From Cyanobacteria bacterium SBLK (GTDB lineage Bacteria; Cyanobacteriota; Cyanobacteriia; Cyanobacteriales; Spirulinaceae), in the NCBI GenBank assembly GCA_017746715.1, contig JAGHZQ010000016.1, forward strand, positions 86,804-150,803: a stretch of 64,000 bases of DNA, read 5' to 3'. How positions within the stretch are numbered: the stretch's first letter is position 1; every line of letters begins with the position of its first letter. The notes beneath the pieces were generated by a model. The model searched no databases. It worked only from the letters and a program-made list of their open reading frames with translations, and was not told where the DNA came from. This document shows positions 9,323 through 18,002 of this stretch, one piece after another. The translations under genes were made by a program, and so were the position numbers.

Positions 9323-9370
9323 ACAAGATCGATTGGGTTTCATTTTTGGATGTTCCCATATCGATCTTGT
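9323..9370. repeat. Perfect 11-bp inverted repeat
   Basis: ACAAGATCGAT (9323-9333) and ATCGATCTTGT (9360-9370) enclose 26 bases in the gap after the D27-like gene. It could form a hairpin at the transcript end. No T-run follows, so a terminator is not certain. Confidence 0.55.
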
Positions 9371-9565
9371 TAATCAAACGATAATTCTGACATTGTAGAC
9401 ATAGAGCAACTCTTAACTTTCTATTAAACAGCCATGAATTCAAGGACATTTCAGACAGATTTTTGAGCGGCATATTCCGGAAACAAAACTTTGAGCGAGA
9501 AAGACTGATTAACAAGATAGCGATCGCATCATTTGCCCAAATTATCCCTACGGAGAAGTTCAATC

Positions 9566-9826
9566 ATGTTTGGTCTCTTTAGAAAAACCAATCGATGCCT
9601 CGATAAAAAAGATAAAAAATTCGATCTCTGGAAAGGATATGCCATCGTCACCGAAGCCATTCAGCCCAATTGCCGCGGCTGCGTGCAGTTTCGCGGGTCT
9701 TGGTGGTTTGCCCGAAGTCTCACGGAAATCACGGTGTCCCCAGGAGTCTGGGTTAATGTCATCGGACGGGATGAGCTGACGCTTTTGGTGGAATTACCCA
9801 AAGCGATCGATTTTCAGCAAAATTGA
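9566..9826 (+). CDS. NfeD-like OB-fold domain protein
   Basis: 86 aa from the ATG at 9566, preceded by GGAGA at 9552-9556; an upstream alternative at 9533 lacks such support. The second half, with GCVQFRGSWWFARS, VSPGVWVNVIGRDELTLLVE, matches the NfeD C-terminal OB-fold pattern (G.V.F.G..W.A......I..G..V.V....G..L.V). NfeD domains normally accompany stomatin/flotillin membrane proteases. Here the domain stands alone without a membrane segment and with no stomatin gene nearby, as in several cyanobacteria. Function not established. Confidence 0.75.
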   Translation: MFGLFRKTNRCLDKKDKKFDLWKGYAIVTEAIQPNCRGCVQFRGSWWFARSLTEITVSPGVWVNVIGRDELTLLVELPKAIDFQQN

Positions 9827-9896
9827 AGGTTTTCTGCATTCCGTTGCCATCGCCAAAAATGTTAAAATTGCAATCTAGATTACAGTATGGCGTTCG

Positions 9897-10550
9897 GTGG
9901 CGATCGTGACTCAATTCGCTCTCGTTATTGGCAATAAAAACTATTCTTCTTGGTCTTTGCGTCCTTGGCTGGCCATGAAATATGCAGGCTTGGAGTTTGC
10001 AGAGATTCGCATTCCTCTCGATACTCCCGACACCCATCGGGAAATTCGGCGCTACTCTCCATCGAGACGCGTTCCCGTGTTATTACACGATAATATTACG
10101 ATTTGGGAATCTTGGGCGATTTGCGAATATATTGTCGAAAATTTCGCTCCGCAATTACTCCCTCGCGATCGCGAAGCAAGGGCAATCGCTAGGGCGGTCA
10201 GTTTGGAAATGCACGCGGGATTCCACGATCTGCGGCAAAATATGCCCATGGACTGCCGCAACCGCTTTCCGGGGGAAGGGATGAACCCTAACGTGCGTGC
10301 TGATATTATGCGAATTAAAGAAATTTGGCGTAATTGTCGCCATAAATTCGGCCAAGATGGCCTTTTTCTGTTTGGGGATTTTTCCCTTGCCGATGCAATG
10401 TTTGCCCCTGTTGTTTCTCGATTTGTTACCTATGACGTTCTTTTAACGGATGTTGAAAAAAACTATGCCGCAACAATTTGGCAACTGCCCGCAATGCAAG
10501 AATGGTTGGCTGCGGCTTCGCAAGAGAAGGAAATCATTTCTCATCCATAA
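9897..10550 (+). CDS. Glutathione S-transferase family protein
   Basis: 217 aa from GTG at 9897; GTG 9906 is an alternative. The N-terminal thioredoxin-fold domain opens FALVIGNKNYSSWSLRPWLAMK, with Ser and Tyr/Asn residues at the place of the glutathione-activating residue, and contains RVPVLLHD (cis-Pro) and IWESWAICEYI (the ES glutathione-binding motif). The helical C-terminal domain contains FLFGDFSLADAMFAPV, the conserved Asp capping box. It fits the zeta/maleylacetoacetate-isomerase-like GST group. Substrate is unknown, and no detoxification operon surrounds it. Confidence 0.9.
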   Translation: MAIVTQFALVIGNKNYSSWSLRPWLAMKYAGLEFAEIRIPLDTPDTHREIRRYSPSRRVPVLLHDNITIWESWAICEYIVENFAPQLLPRDREARAIARAVSLEMHAGFHDLRQNMPMDCRNRFPGEGMNPNVRADIMRIKEIWRNCRHKFGQDGLFLFGDFSLADAMFAPVVSRFVTYDVLLTDVEKNYAATIWQLPAMQEWLAAASQEKEIISHP

Positions 10551-10568
10551 TCGGTAATCGGTAATCGA

Positions 10569-11492
10569 TTAGGCGGCTAAATTGTTATCGTTTTTTGAAC
10601 GGGAAGGGGAAAGCGCATTTAGCTGGGTCTCGGAATTAGTCTGTGACGATGAGTTAGCTTTTAAGAATTGCTCTCGATCTATTTTTTGTTGCCATTCTTC
10701 TACTTTAAGAACGATAAAATATTCGTAGAAAGCCTGTAAAAGACACCAAGTGAAACCTGCTCTTCCATCTAGAATTCCTCCTAACACGAAATACATGTAA
10801 AAGAAGCGAATTACAGGACGGAATGGCAATCGCAATGATAAATCTTTTAATGCCCGCCGTCGTTGAATTTCCGTACTACCTAGAAATAAATCTTTCCAGT
10901 TCACGCGTTTATTTTGCAATTGATAAATTGTTTCTTTTGCTTCATCGGTAGAATAGCGATCGTGTTTTTCCAGCCAGCGACTAAAACCTTTCCCACATGT
11001 AAAATGAGGATAGGTTGACTGGAGAAAACTCGTGTTCCCCGAACAAACTTCCCGTTCTGCATGACCGTAATCTGAAAACCAAACTTTATCCTTCTTCAAT
11101 AAACGCAATTGATAGCGGGGATATTGGGTGCAATGGCGAATCCAATGTCCCATAAAAATAACCCGTTCGGCGGCGTAGTAACCTACATTTTCGGGATTTT
11201 GAATCGCTTGCAGGCATTCTGCAAATAACTCGGGAGTCATGCGTTCGTCCGCTTCGAGAATATACACCCAGTCATACCGGGTTGCAACATTTTGTAACAT
11301 CCACGTTCGTTGTTTCCCATGACTGGCAAATTCGTGACCAACAATTTGCACGGGATAATTTCGGGCAATTTCTCGGGTGCGATCGCTGCTATAAGAATCT
11401 ACGATAATAATGTCATCCGATAATAATGCCGACTCAATACAAGCAGCAATATCGAGTTCTTCGTTATAAGTTGGGATAAAAATAGAAAACAT
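10569..11492 (-). CDS. Glycosyltransferase family 2 (WaaE/KdtX-like)
   Basis: 307 aa. The GT-A nucleotide-sugar fold is visible at the N-terminus: FSIFIPTYNEE, IIIVDSYSSDRT, then YILEADERM, where the usual VDADE is replaced by LEADE (metal/sugar-nucleotide site). The centre has the RYQLRLLKK and HFTCGKGFSRWLEKHDRYS stretch typical of WaaE-like transferases, and there is a hydrophobic segment (FYMYFVLGGILDG) near residue 225. The last 45 residues are polar and poorly conserved. It probably adds a sugar to lipopolysaccharide core or another envelope glycan; acceptor unknown. Short heptamer repeats (GGTAATC) lie just past the stop codon. Confidence 0.88.
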   Translation of the reverse strand: MFSIFIPTYNEELDIAACIESALLSDDIIIVDSYSSDRTREIARNYPVQIVGHEFASHGKQRTWMLQNVATRYDWVYILEADERMTPELFAECLQAIQNPENVGYYAAERVIFMGHWIRHCTQYPRYQLRLLKKDKVWFSDYGHAEREVCSGNTSFLQSTYPHFTCGKGFSRWLEKHDRYSTDEAKETIYQLQNKRVNWKDLFLGSTEIQRRRALKDLSLRLPFRPVIRFFYMYFVLGGILDGRAGFTWCLLQAFYEYFIVLKVEEWQQKIDREQFLKANSSSQTNSETQLNALSPSRSKNDNNLAA

Positions 11493-11618
11493 GATTTGGG
11501 TAAAGACCGAGACCTGTTATATTTTACTGTCAGAGATAATTTTAGGGAGAATTTGTAACGATATGTTGAGAACCGATGCGATGGGAATGCACCCTCAATA
11601 GTGAATGCTAGGGAATTC

Positions 11619-11846
11619 TCAAAGACTCAACAAACAGAGTACGGTAATAATGACCCCACCAATGGTAATAAATACTCCTGTATTGTCTTCTTCGTTTTGG
11701 TCTTTGTCTTCTTTGTTTTTCGAGAAATCCTTGGAAAAGTCGCAATTGAGACATTTCCAGAGGTCTCGATCGATCGAGATCACCGTATGCCGACGGCATT
11801 TAGGACATTCAATACCATGAGAAATGCTACAGGGTCCTTGAGACAT
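11619..11846 (-). CDS. Small zinc-ribbon membrane protein
   Basis: 75 aa. A strong AGGAGG ribosome-binding site lies 9 bases before the ATG, which supports a real gene. Residues 14-36 hold two CxxC pairs, CPKC and CLNC, spaced as a zinc ribbon. A charged linker (SKNKEDKDQNEED) follows, then a single C-terminal hydrophobic helix (FITIGGVIITVLCLLSL). It is predicted to be a tail-anchored zinc-ribbon protein. I know no specific function. It sits between the glycosyltransferase and the tRNA gene. Confidence 0.7.
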   Translation of the reverse strand: MSQGPCSISHGIECPKCRRHTVISIDRDLWKCLNCDFSKDFSKNKEDKDQNEEDNTGVFITIGGVIITVLCLLSL

Positions 11847-11920
11847 AAATTTTAACCTCCTGTGGGTGCCTTCTCTTCTTTCTTCTGGAAGGACGAGGAA
11901 AATCTATGCAAGTTGCAATA

Positions 11921-11950
11921 CTTGTTAATGTGGAAAAATTTTGCTATAAT
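11921..11950 (+). promoter_or_regulatory. Sigma-70 type promoter of tRNA-Ser
   Basis: A consensus TATAAT box (11945-11950) lies 16 bases before the mature tRNA 5' end, with TTGTTA (11921-11926) as a possible -35 box at an 18-base spacing. Confidence 0.6.
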
Positions 11951-11966
11951 AATCGAATATGGCCTT

Positions 11967-12055
11967 GGAGAGGTGGCTGAGTGGTTGAAAGCGGCTCCCT
12001 GCTAAGGAGTTATGAGGGTTAAACTTCATCGAGGGTTCGAATCCCTCCCTCTCCG
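11967..12055 (+). tRNA. tRNA-Ser (anticodon GCT)
   Basis: An 89-base type II tRNA. The acceptor strand GGAGAGG pairs with CCTCTCC, the D-arm begins GGCTGAGTGG, and the anticodon loop CTGCTAA gives GCT (serine AGC/AGU codons). A long variable arm and the T-arm GAGGGTTCGAATCCCTC follow, then discriminator G at 12055. CCA is not encoded. A perfect 10-bp inverted repeat (12067-12076 with 12092-12101) follows immediately and may define the transcript end. Confidence 0.96.
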
Positions 12056-12337
12056 CTCTTTCAATAAGCAATTATCAATATTCTATTCTTCGATAATTGC
12101 TGTTAATACATACAACTTTGCAAATTGAGAAGTAAATTGAGAAATAACGATCGCGCTCCCAATTGTGACATCTTCTTCCATACCAACATTGAATTAGCCA
12201 ACCCACCCAATCTAATGGAGTAGGATAGGCGATCGCGACAAGATGAAGCACCATTGTTCCCCTTAACCCAAACCCAACTCCTCCCAAAAGAGGAGACGGA
12301 GAAGAGAGCAAACAACCAATAACCAACCCCCCCATAA

Positions 12338-13660
12338 CTAATCGCCAAATTCTAACGCCTTTCCGCGAACTTCTGTATTTATTTTTCCTCGTTCAAACGC
12401 AACTTGACCGCCAACGATGGTATATTGTGCCCATCCCGTTAAACTCCAGCCTTCAAAAGGACTCCAACCGCATTTAGAAACAACATCCTCACGCAATACG
12501 GGATGATAATTTTCTAAATCGACTAAAACTAAATCGGCATCGTACCCTTCTTTAATTTGCCCTTTGTTGGGAATTTGATAGGCCTCCGCAGGTTTTGCAG
12601 ACATCCAATTTGCGACTTGTGCGTAGCTGCATTTTCCTTCTTTTGCTTGGGTGAGCATCAATGCCAAAGACGTTTCTACCCCCGGCATTCCCGAAGGAGA
12701 ATTGGGATAGCCCTTGGCTTTTTCTTCTAAAGTATGGGGAGCGTGATCCGTGGCGATAAAATCGATAACGCCATCCTTTAATGCCTGCCAGAGAATCTCA
12801 TTATCTTTGAGAGATCGCAAGGGGGGATTCATTTGCGCCAAAGTGCCGATCTTTTCGTAAGTGCTTTCATTTAAGAGTAAATGTTGGGGCGTGACTTCCG
12901 TTGTCACCCAAGCAGGTTTTTCTTGACGCAATAATTCCGCTTCATCTCCCGTGGAAAGGTGGAGAATATGGAGGCGACGCTGATATTTTTTCGAGAGTTT
13001 GAGGGCGAGTTGAGTGGCGTTGAGGGCAGCTTGGCGGTCTTGTATGGTGGAGTGAATCGCCGGTTCGGTAATGCCTTGAAATTCCTTGCGGCGATCGCGA
13101 ATCCGTTGTTGATCTTCGGCATGGACGGCAATTAAGCGCCTTCCCTCTGCAAAAATAGGTTCGATTTCCGCTTCTGTACTGACCAATAATGCGCCGTGTG
13201 CCGATCCCATAAAAATTTTAATGCCGCAAGCCGGATTTGCCTCTCGCAAATCCGGTAAATTTTCCGCCGTCGCCCCCATAAAAAAGCCATAATTGGCCAA
13301 ACACTTTTCTGATGCTCGTTTTAACTTATCGTCGAGTTTTTCCTGCGTTGTCGTTAAGGGGCGCGTATTGGGCATTTCAAGAAAAGAGGTCACTCCTCCC
13401 CGCACGCAAGCGCAAGTTGCCGTAAATAAATCTTCCTTGTGTTCCAAACCCGGTTCGCGAAAGTGGACTTGGGGATCGATAACTCCCGGAAACATTGTCA
13501 ATCCTTGTGCGTCGAGGACATCATCTTCGGGATCGGGGGAGATTGCCTCGGCAATGCGGGTAATTTTGCCTTGGTGAATTTGCACGTCTCCAAGAAAAAA
13601 TTGCCCGTCGGGTAGGAGAATATTGGCTTGACGAATTAAGCGATCGGTATCGGAAAACAT
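12338..13660 (-). CDS. pyrC: Dihydroorotase, class I amidohydrolase
   Basis: 440 aa, full length. It interconverts N-carbamoyl-aspartate and dihydroorotate in pyrimidine synthesis. Visible motifs are VIDPQVHFREPG at residues 60-71, GIKIFMGSAHG with the likely carboxylated lysine, VHAED, HILHLST (metal His), and FIATDHAPHT with the catalytic Asp. The usual HxH metal pair of amidohydrolases is Q64-V-H66 here; the same Gln variant occurs in other bacterial proteins annotated as dihydroorotase. The flanking DNA upstream of the stop holds a CTCCTC...GAGGAG hairpin. Other cyclic-amidase substrates (hydantoins) cannot be excluded. Confidence 0.88.
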   Translation of the reverse strand: MFSDTDRLIRQANILLPDGQFFLGDVQIHQGKITRIAEAISPDPEDDVLDAQGLTMFPGVIDPQVHFREPGLEHKEDLFTATCACVRGGVTSFLEMPNTRPLTTTQEKLDDKLKRASEKCLANYGFFMGATAENLPDLREANPACGIKIFMGSAHGALLVSTEAEIEPIFAEGRRLIAVHAEDQQRIRDRRKEFQGITEPAIHSTIQDRQAALNATQLALKLSKKYQRRLHILHLSTGDEAELLRQEKPAWVTTEVTPQHLLLNESTYEKIGTLAQMNPPLRSLKDNEILWQALKDGVIDFIATDHAPHTLEEKAKGYPNSPSGMPGVETSLALMLTQAKEGKCSYAQVANWMSAKPAEAYQIPNKGQIKEGYDADLVLVDLENYHPVLREDVVSKCGWSPFEGWSLTGWAQYTIVGGQVAFERGKINTEVRGKALEFGD

Positions 13661-13774
13661 GGGAGGTTAAAATTAAACAACCTACGAGCTATGATAGAGA
13701 AATTAACCCCTAAAATTTTTCCAGTCTCCAAACACTTAATCTTTTGTTGTAATTCAGTCGTTATAGATTAGCTT

Positions 13775-14353
13775 ATGTCTCGGTTACAAAGTACTTCAGT
13801 CGAAGCACTTAAAACGATCGCCCTGAGTGCGGTGCTGGCGATCGGCATCCGTCAGTTTGTTGCTGAAGCCCGTTACATTCCTTCAGAGTCAATGTTGCCC
13901 ACCCTCGAGGTCAACGATCGCTTGATGATCGAAAAAATGAGCTATCGATTTCGCAAGCCCGTACGAGGGGATATCATCGTTTTTAACCCGACGGATGCCT
14001 TAGAGCGCCAAAACTTTCACGATGCTTTTATCAAGCGGGTAGTGGGGTTGCCGGGGGAAACCGTGGAATTAAAGGACAGGAAAGTTTACATTGATGGGAA
14101 ACCGTTAGAAGAGGATTATATTGCCCGACCGGACTCAACAGAGGTTAATATTTGCCGCTTCCAATCCGATAAGCCCTATCTTGCCTCTCCCGTTACCATT
14201 CCCGAAGGCTCTTATTTGGTTTTGGGTGACAATCGTAATAATAGTTACGATAGTCGGTGCTGGGGAATTGTCCCTCACGAAAAAATTATCGGTCGTGCGG
14301 CGGTACGTTTTTGGCCTCCCGCTCGTATGGGAGGGGTGGAAAAAGAGGATTAA
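13775..14353 (+). CDS. lepB: Signal peptidase I
   Basis: 192 aa. It cleaves signal peptides at the outer face of the plasma or thylakoid membrane. One N-terminal membrane segment (about residues 10-32) is followed by box B with the nucleophile, [10 protein letters not shown] (Ser39), box D with the general base, [11 protein letters not shown] (Lys87), and box [17 protein letters not shown]. The length is typical of the short cyanobacterial/Gram-positive form. It diverges from the dihydroorotase gene and converges on the histidine kinase gene. Confidence 0.95.
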   Translation: MSRLQSTSVEALKTIALSAVLAIGIRQFVAEARYIPSESMLPTLEVNDRLMIEKMSYRFRKPVRGDIIVFNPTDALERQNFHDAFIKRVVGLPGETVELKDRKVYIDGKPLEEDYIARPDSTEVNICRFQSDKPYLASPVTIPEGSYLVLGDNRNNSYDSRCWGIVPHEKIIGRAAVRFWPPARMGGVEKED

Positions 14354-14382
14354 TTCTTTTTGCCAGCACTCATCTTATGACT

Positions 14383-15747
14383 TTAGCTCGGGGAGTGGAT
14401 GATGCAGGGAAAATCGATGGTAAAAGAACTTCCTTGGCTCGGTTTGCTTTGGAGAGCAAGATGAGCGCTATGGCCCTCGGCGATCGCCCGGACGATGGCC
14501 AAACCCAAACCCGTTCCCCCAGTTTTGCGCGAGCGATCGCTGTCAACGCGGTAGAAGCGATCGAAAATTCGCTCTTGTTCTTCTGAGACAATGCCGATTC
14601 CCGTATCCTTCACGGTAATGCAGGCATGGCGATCGCGTACCGTTAAACTCACCTCGACTTTACCGCCCCGAGGCGTATATTGCAGGGCATTATCCATGAG
14701 ATTCGAGACCAAACGATACAATTGAGACTCATTGCCCGATACATAAATTTCGCGATCGGGGATTTGGCAGGTTAGGGTAATTTCAGCGCGATCGGCCAAT
14801 TCTAAAAATTCCTCGGTTAGATCGCTAACGAGATCGTTTAAACAACAAGGTTGGAAGGGTTCGGGTAAGGGATTTTGTTCGAGGTGGGTCAAAAATAGCA
14901 AATCGGCAATCGTATGACTCAAGCGCCGTCCCTGTCGTTCTACGGTTTGCAGCATGGTTCGGACCTGTTGCGGGTTTTCTCGAGGCATTCGCAAAATGGC
15001 TTCTACGGTTGCGAGGAGACTGGCAAGGGGCGATCGCAGTTCGTGAGCGACATTAGCGGTAAACTGTTGCTGTTGTCGATAGGCGCGATCGATGGGCTGC
15101 ATGGCGAATTTTGAAAGCCACCAACTGGAAAACAAAACCAAAAGAAGGGTTAAGGGATAGCCGATTGCCAAAATCCAGCGAATGCGAACAATTTCTGCAT
15201 CAAAAGCGCTTAAGTTGCGTCCGATTTGCAAGTATCCCCAAGAATCATCCCGCGAATGGGTATCGGCACTATGTAGAATTGTGGTGAATTGACGATAGCG
15301 CGTGCCCTTTTCGGTCTGGAATGTTTGCCATGGCGCAGGATTGAAGGTTTCGGACAAAGAGGGGGGTTGATTGGGAGAAAACGCCAAGAGTTGACCTTGG
15401 CGATCGAAGAGGCGAATGTAATAGGTACTGCGATCGCTAATGCCGAGGGTATGGCGTTCGATAAGCGTGGGCGTTTTGTTACATGGTTGTTCTGGCAAAC
15501 ACAGATCGGGGAAAATTTGCTGCAAGAGTGCGGTGGGTGTTTGTCCTACGGGTAAGAGAGGTTCGACACTATCATGTAGGGTTCCGGCGATCGACTCGAT
15601 TTCTCGTTCCATCGCCGTTTGGTTCGATTGAATGGTAGCGCGATCGATGCCAAAACCGGAAATTCCCAAAATAATCCCCATAACTCCGGCATACCACAGA
15701 GCTAACTGCAAACGACTGCGCTGAAAGAGAGAGCGATCTTGATTCAT
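14383..15747 (-). CDS. Sensor histidine kinase, RppB/NrsS-like
   Basis: 454 aa. Two membrane segments (about residues 15-35 and 190-212) flank a periplasmic sensor region that contains a Cys pair (DLCLPEQPC). A dimerisation domain with FTANVAHELRSPL (phospho-His near residue 235) follows, then an ATPase with N-box LVSNLMDNALQYTPRGG, G1 DTGIGI and G2 GGTGLGLAI. The sequence type and the linkage to an RND/MFS efflux operon resemble RppB/NrsS of Synechocystis, a nickel/redox sensor. Its probable partner is the response regulator at 18930-19643 on the same strand; in relatives the two are adjacent in the order regulator-kinase. Here 3.2 kb of unrelated genes separate them. Confidence 0.9.
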   Translation of the reverse strand: MNQDRSLFQRSRLQLALWYAGVMGIILGISGFGIDRATIQSNQTAMEREIESIAGTLHDSVEPLLPVGQTPTALLQQIFPDLCLPEQPCNKTPTLIERHTLGISDRSTYYIRLFDRQGQLLAFSPNQPPSLSETFNPAPWQTFQTEKGTRYRQFTTILHSADTHSRDDSWGYLQIGRNLSAFDAEIVRIRWILAIGYPLTLLLVLFSSWWLSKFAMQPIDRAYRQQQQFTANVAHELRSPLASLLATVEAILRMPRENPQQVRTMLQTVERQGRRLSHTIADLLFLTHLEQNPLPEPFQPCCLNDLVSDLTEEFLELADRAEITLTCQIPDREIYVSGNESQLYRLVSNLMDNALQYTPRGGKVEVSLTVRDRHACITVKDTGIGIVSEEQERIFDRFYRVDSDRSRKTGGTGLGLAIVRAIAEGHSAHLALQSKPSQGSSFTIDFPCIIHSPS

Positions 15748-15850
15748 ATTAGTTTTTAGTTACTCCTCACGGTCTTTAGTATTGGACATTATGAGATAAT
15801 TAAATTTTACGCCTTCTACACAACCTTATGTAGACAATCAAAGTATAGTC

Positions 15851-15878
15851 TTGACGCATATATAACATAGAGTTAAAT
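15851..15878 (+). promoter_or_regulatory. Candidate promoter for the DMT exporter gene
   Basis: TTGACG (15851-15856) and TTAAAT (15873-15878) with a 16-base spacer lie 32 bases before the ATG at 15910. This is the only good -35 match in the AT-rich gap. Confidence 0.45.
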
Positions 15879-15909
15879 TTACCCACTCCTCACTATTTCT
15901 CAAATTGTT

Positions 15910-16875
15910 ATGACCAATAAACTGATATTATCCCCCTCCAAAAATTTACAGACAAAAATAATAGCGATCGCAGTATTATTTATAGCTGTAATTGCTATAT
16001 CTTTTGCAGCAATATTTATTAAATGGAGTGAAGTTGAACTCAGTGCTAATGCAACAACTTTTAATCGCTTTTGGATTGGGACTATAATTTTCTTATTCTG
16101 GAATAGTTTCAATTTTGTTTATCTAAAACTATCTAGTTTACGATGGAATCAAGAGTCTAGAAAAGATAACCCTTACACCAAAAATGTGATTTTACTATTG
16201 TTGGCATTAGGTTTTTCTGCTCTAATATCTCAATTACTTTGGGTTTGGTCTATCACTCAAATTTCTATTGCTATTTCTACTATATTTCATAATTTAACTC
16301 CCATATTTACAACCTTGACTGCATGGCTTTTGTTCAATAAGCGTTTTGAGGAAAAATTTTTGATTGGGATGGCGATCGCTATTGTAGGAATTATGATTGT
16401 TAGCATCCAAGATATACTACAAATAGCGAGTGGTAAAATATCAGGTGAGATAGCTGCTTTATTCTCCGCCGTTTTCTATGCAGTGTACTTACTGATCGTA
16501 GAACAATTACGAACTAAATTAAATGCTACCACGCTATTAATGTGGAGTTGCTTAACTGGAACTATTTTGATTTTACCTGTACTGATAGTTACTGGAGAAC
16601 AACTTTTTCCCTATTCATGGGAAGGTTGGTTAGCTGTTATTAGCCTAGCTTTTATCTGTCAATTTTTAGGTCAAGGACTAATCGGTTATAGTCTCAATAA
16701 ATTATCTGCGGGATTTGTTTCTCTATTTTTACTTATCGATCCAGTTATGACAGCTGTTGAAGCGTGGATAATTTTTTCAGAAAATTTAAGTTTATTGGAA
16801 TTAATTGCGTTTCTATTAGTTTTATTGGGGATATATTTGGCTTTATCTAGCCAATCTTCTATACACCAGGAATAA
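15910..16875 (+). CDS. EamA/DMT family exporter
   Basis: 321 aa with about ten hydrophobic segments in two repeated EamA halves. The first half begins after a short polar N-terminus (IIAIAVLFIAVIAISF) and contains the signature region VELSANATTFNRFWIG. The second half begins after residue 165 (GEIAALFSAVFYAVYLLIVEQ). DMT proteins commonly export amino acids, nucleobases or their derivatives. The DNA is markedly more AT-rich than the efflux genes around it and almost lacks HIP1 sites, which suggests acquisition. It is first in a three-gene plus-strand block with the oxygenase and formyltransferase genes, so it may export their product. Confidence 0.85.
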   Translation: MTNKLILSPSKNLQTKIIAIAVLFIAVIAISFAAIFIKWSEVELSANATTFNRFWIGTIIFLFWNSFNFVYLKLSSLRWNQESRKDNPYTKNVILLLLALGFSALISQLLWVWSITQISIAISTIFHNLTPIFTTLTAWLLFNKRFEEKFLIGMAIAIVGIMIVSIQDILQIASGKISGEIAALFSAVFYAVYLLIVEQLRTKLNATTLLMWSCLTGTILILPVLIVTGEQLFPYSWEGWLAVISLAFICQFLGQGLIGYSLNKLSAGFVSLFLLIDPVMTAVEAWIIFSENLSLLELIAFLLVLLGIYLALSSQSSIHQE

Positions 16876-17207
16876 GGACTGTAAATACAAGGGTTTATCT
16901 ACGGCTTTTTCTCCAATTTTTTTGGGAATTTTTAGTAATTAACTTATCTAGTTTCAGGTGCGCTTATTCAAAAATGAATGGGCACTTCTCATACTTATTT
17001 GTCTTCGATCTTTCTTTTATAATTTTCGGAAAATTTGATATCATTCTGATGATAATTTCAAAATAAATAGCCTCCATTTTATCAGGATAGGGGCCTTTTT
17101 CCTCAAATATTTTATATCATTAAATATTTCTTTATTTCGTCTCTTACTACTTGACCTTATGGACACAGCTGTGGTATTTTCAAGGTATCGATAGCAGACA
17201 GAAATAG
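16876..17207. other. AT-rich intergenic stretch with hairpins
   Basis: No open frame of note. An imperfect hairpin GTGCGCTTATTCA...TGAATGGGCAC lies near 16957-16984. A GCCTC...GGGGC stem followed by five Ts (about 17071-17102) could terminate the exporter transcript. A perfect 10-bp palindrome CACAGCTGTG at 17164-17173 lies 34 bases before the oxygenase start and could be an operator. Confidence 0.4.
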
Positions 17208-17921
17208 ATGCCGTTCACCATTACACTCAATCTAGAGAAACAACATCAAAAACGTCAAGAATTTTTCACACACTCTCTAGTAGAATTGTCAGACTTTTTC
17301 TCAAATGAAATCAAAAAAGAATTGCTTAATGATTTGACGAAAATGTTCCTGCTTAACGGAGTAAGGCGCGATTTTACAATGCAGGCCACAGATTGCACTC
17401 CAAGACGAATGACAAATATTGAATCACGATTTTTACACCAGAATAAACGGATTACTAATCTTTATAACGATACGAGATTAACCAGTTTGCTATGTGACGT
17501 TGTTGGAGAAAAAGTCTATCCATGTCCCTACGAACCAGAAAAAATTGTGGCAACAAAACTACATAAAGAAGGAGATACGCACGGATGGCACTGGGATGAC
17601 TATTCTCTAGCACTTGTCTTTGTGCTCAAAGCACCGATCCCTTCAGCAGGAGGTATTCTTCAATGCGTACCTCATACGAATTGGAATAGAAAATCTCCAG
17701 ACATTATTTCGTGGTTCTTAATAGACAACATTCGCTCGTATTATTTCCCCTCTGGATCGGTTTATCTGATGCAAACAAAAACTACATTGCACCGCGTTTA
17801 CCCATTACTCCAAGAAGACGAGGAAAGAATAATTTTGAATTTTGCCTATGCAACAAAACTGGATTTGAGGAATAAAATGAACCATGAAACGGTGGATGCA
17901 CTCTGGAATCCAGAGAGTTGA
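17208..17921 (+). CDS. Fe(II)/2-oxoglutarate oxygenase, BesD-like family (HxD hydroxylase type)
   Basis: 237 aa. The core motif THGWHWDDYSLAL places a likely iron-binding H128-x-D130 pair. The distal histidine is H195 in TTLHRVYPL, with an Arg (R207) a turn later suited to bind 2-oxoglutarate. GGILQCVPHTNW lies between and a NHETVDALW tail at the end. This pattern resembles, from memory, the BesD group of free-amino-acid radical halogenases, where Gly replaces the Asp of the triad; the 67-residue gap between the two His is the same as I recall for BesD. Having Asp, this protein should hydroxylate rather than halogenate. Substrate (perhaps a basic amino acid) is inference. It lies in an AT-rich insert with exporter and formyltransferase genes. 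Confidence 0.65.
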   Translation: MPFTITLNLEKQHQKRQEFFTHSLVELSDFFSNEIKKELLNDLTKMFLLNGVRRDFTMQATDCTPRRMTNIESRFLHQNKRITNLYNDTRLTSLLCDVVGEKVYPCPYEPEKIVATKLHKEGDTHGWHWDDYSLALVFVLKAPIPSAGGILQCVPHTNWNRKSPDIISWFLIDNIRSYYFPSGSVYLMQTKTTLHRVYPLLQEDEERIILNFAYATKLDLRNKMNHETVDALWNPES

Positions 17922-18002
17922 ATTGGGTAAATCCCTTTTATAAGAAGCCAGAGACGAATCTTAGAAGAACATGAATACAACAATAAAAATGGTGCTGCAA
18001 GC

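Noticed and set aside
12075..12348. Short ORFs downstream of tRNA-Ser
   Set aside because: They translate hairpins and simple sequence after pyrC; no ribosome site or family pattern.
15880..15900. CTCCTCAC string suggestive of the Yfr1 small RNA core
   Set aside because: It lacks the two flanking stem-loops of Yfr1 and lies in a promoter region for the DMT gene.
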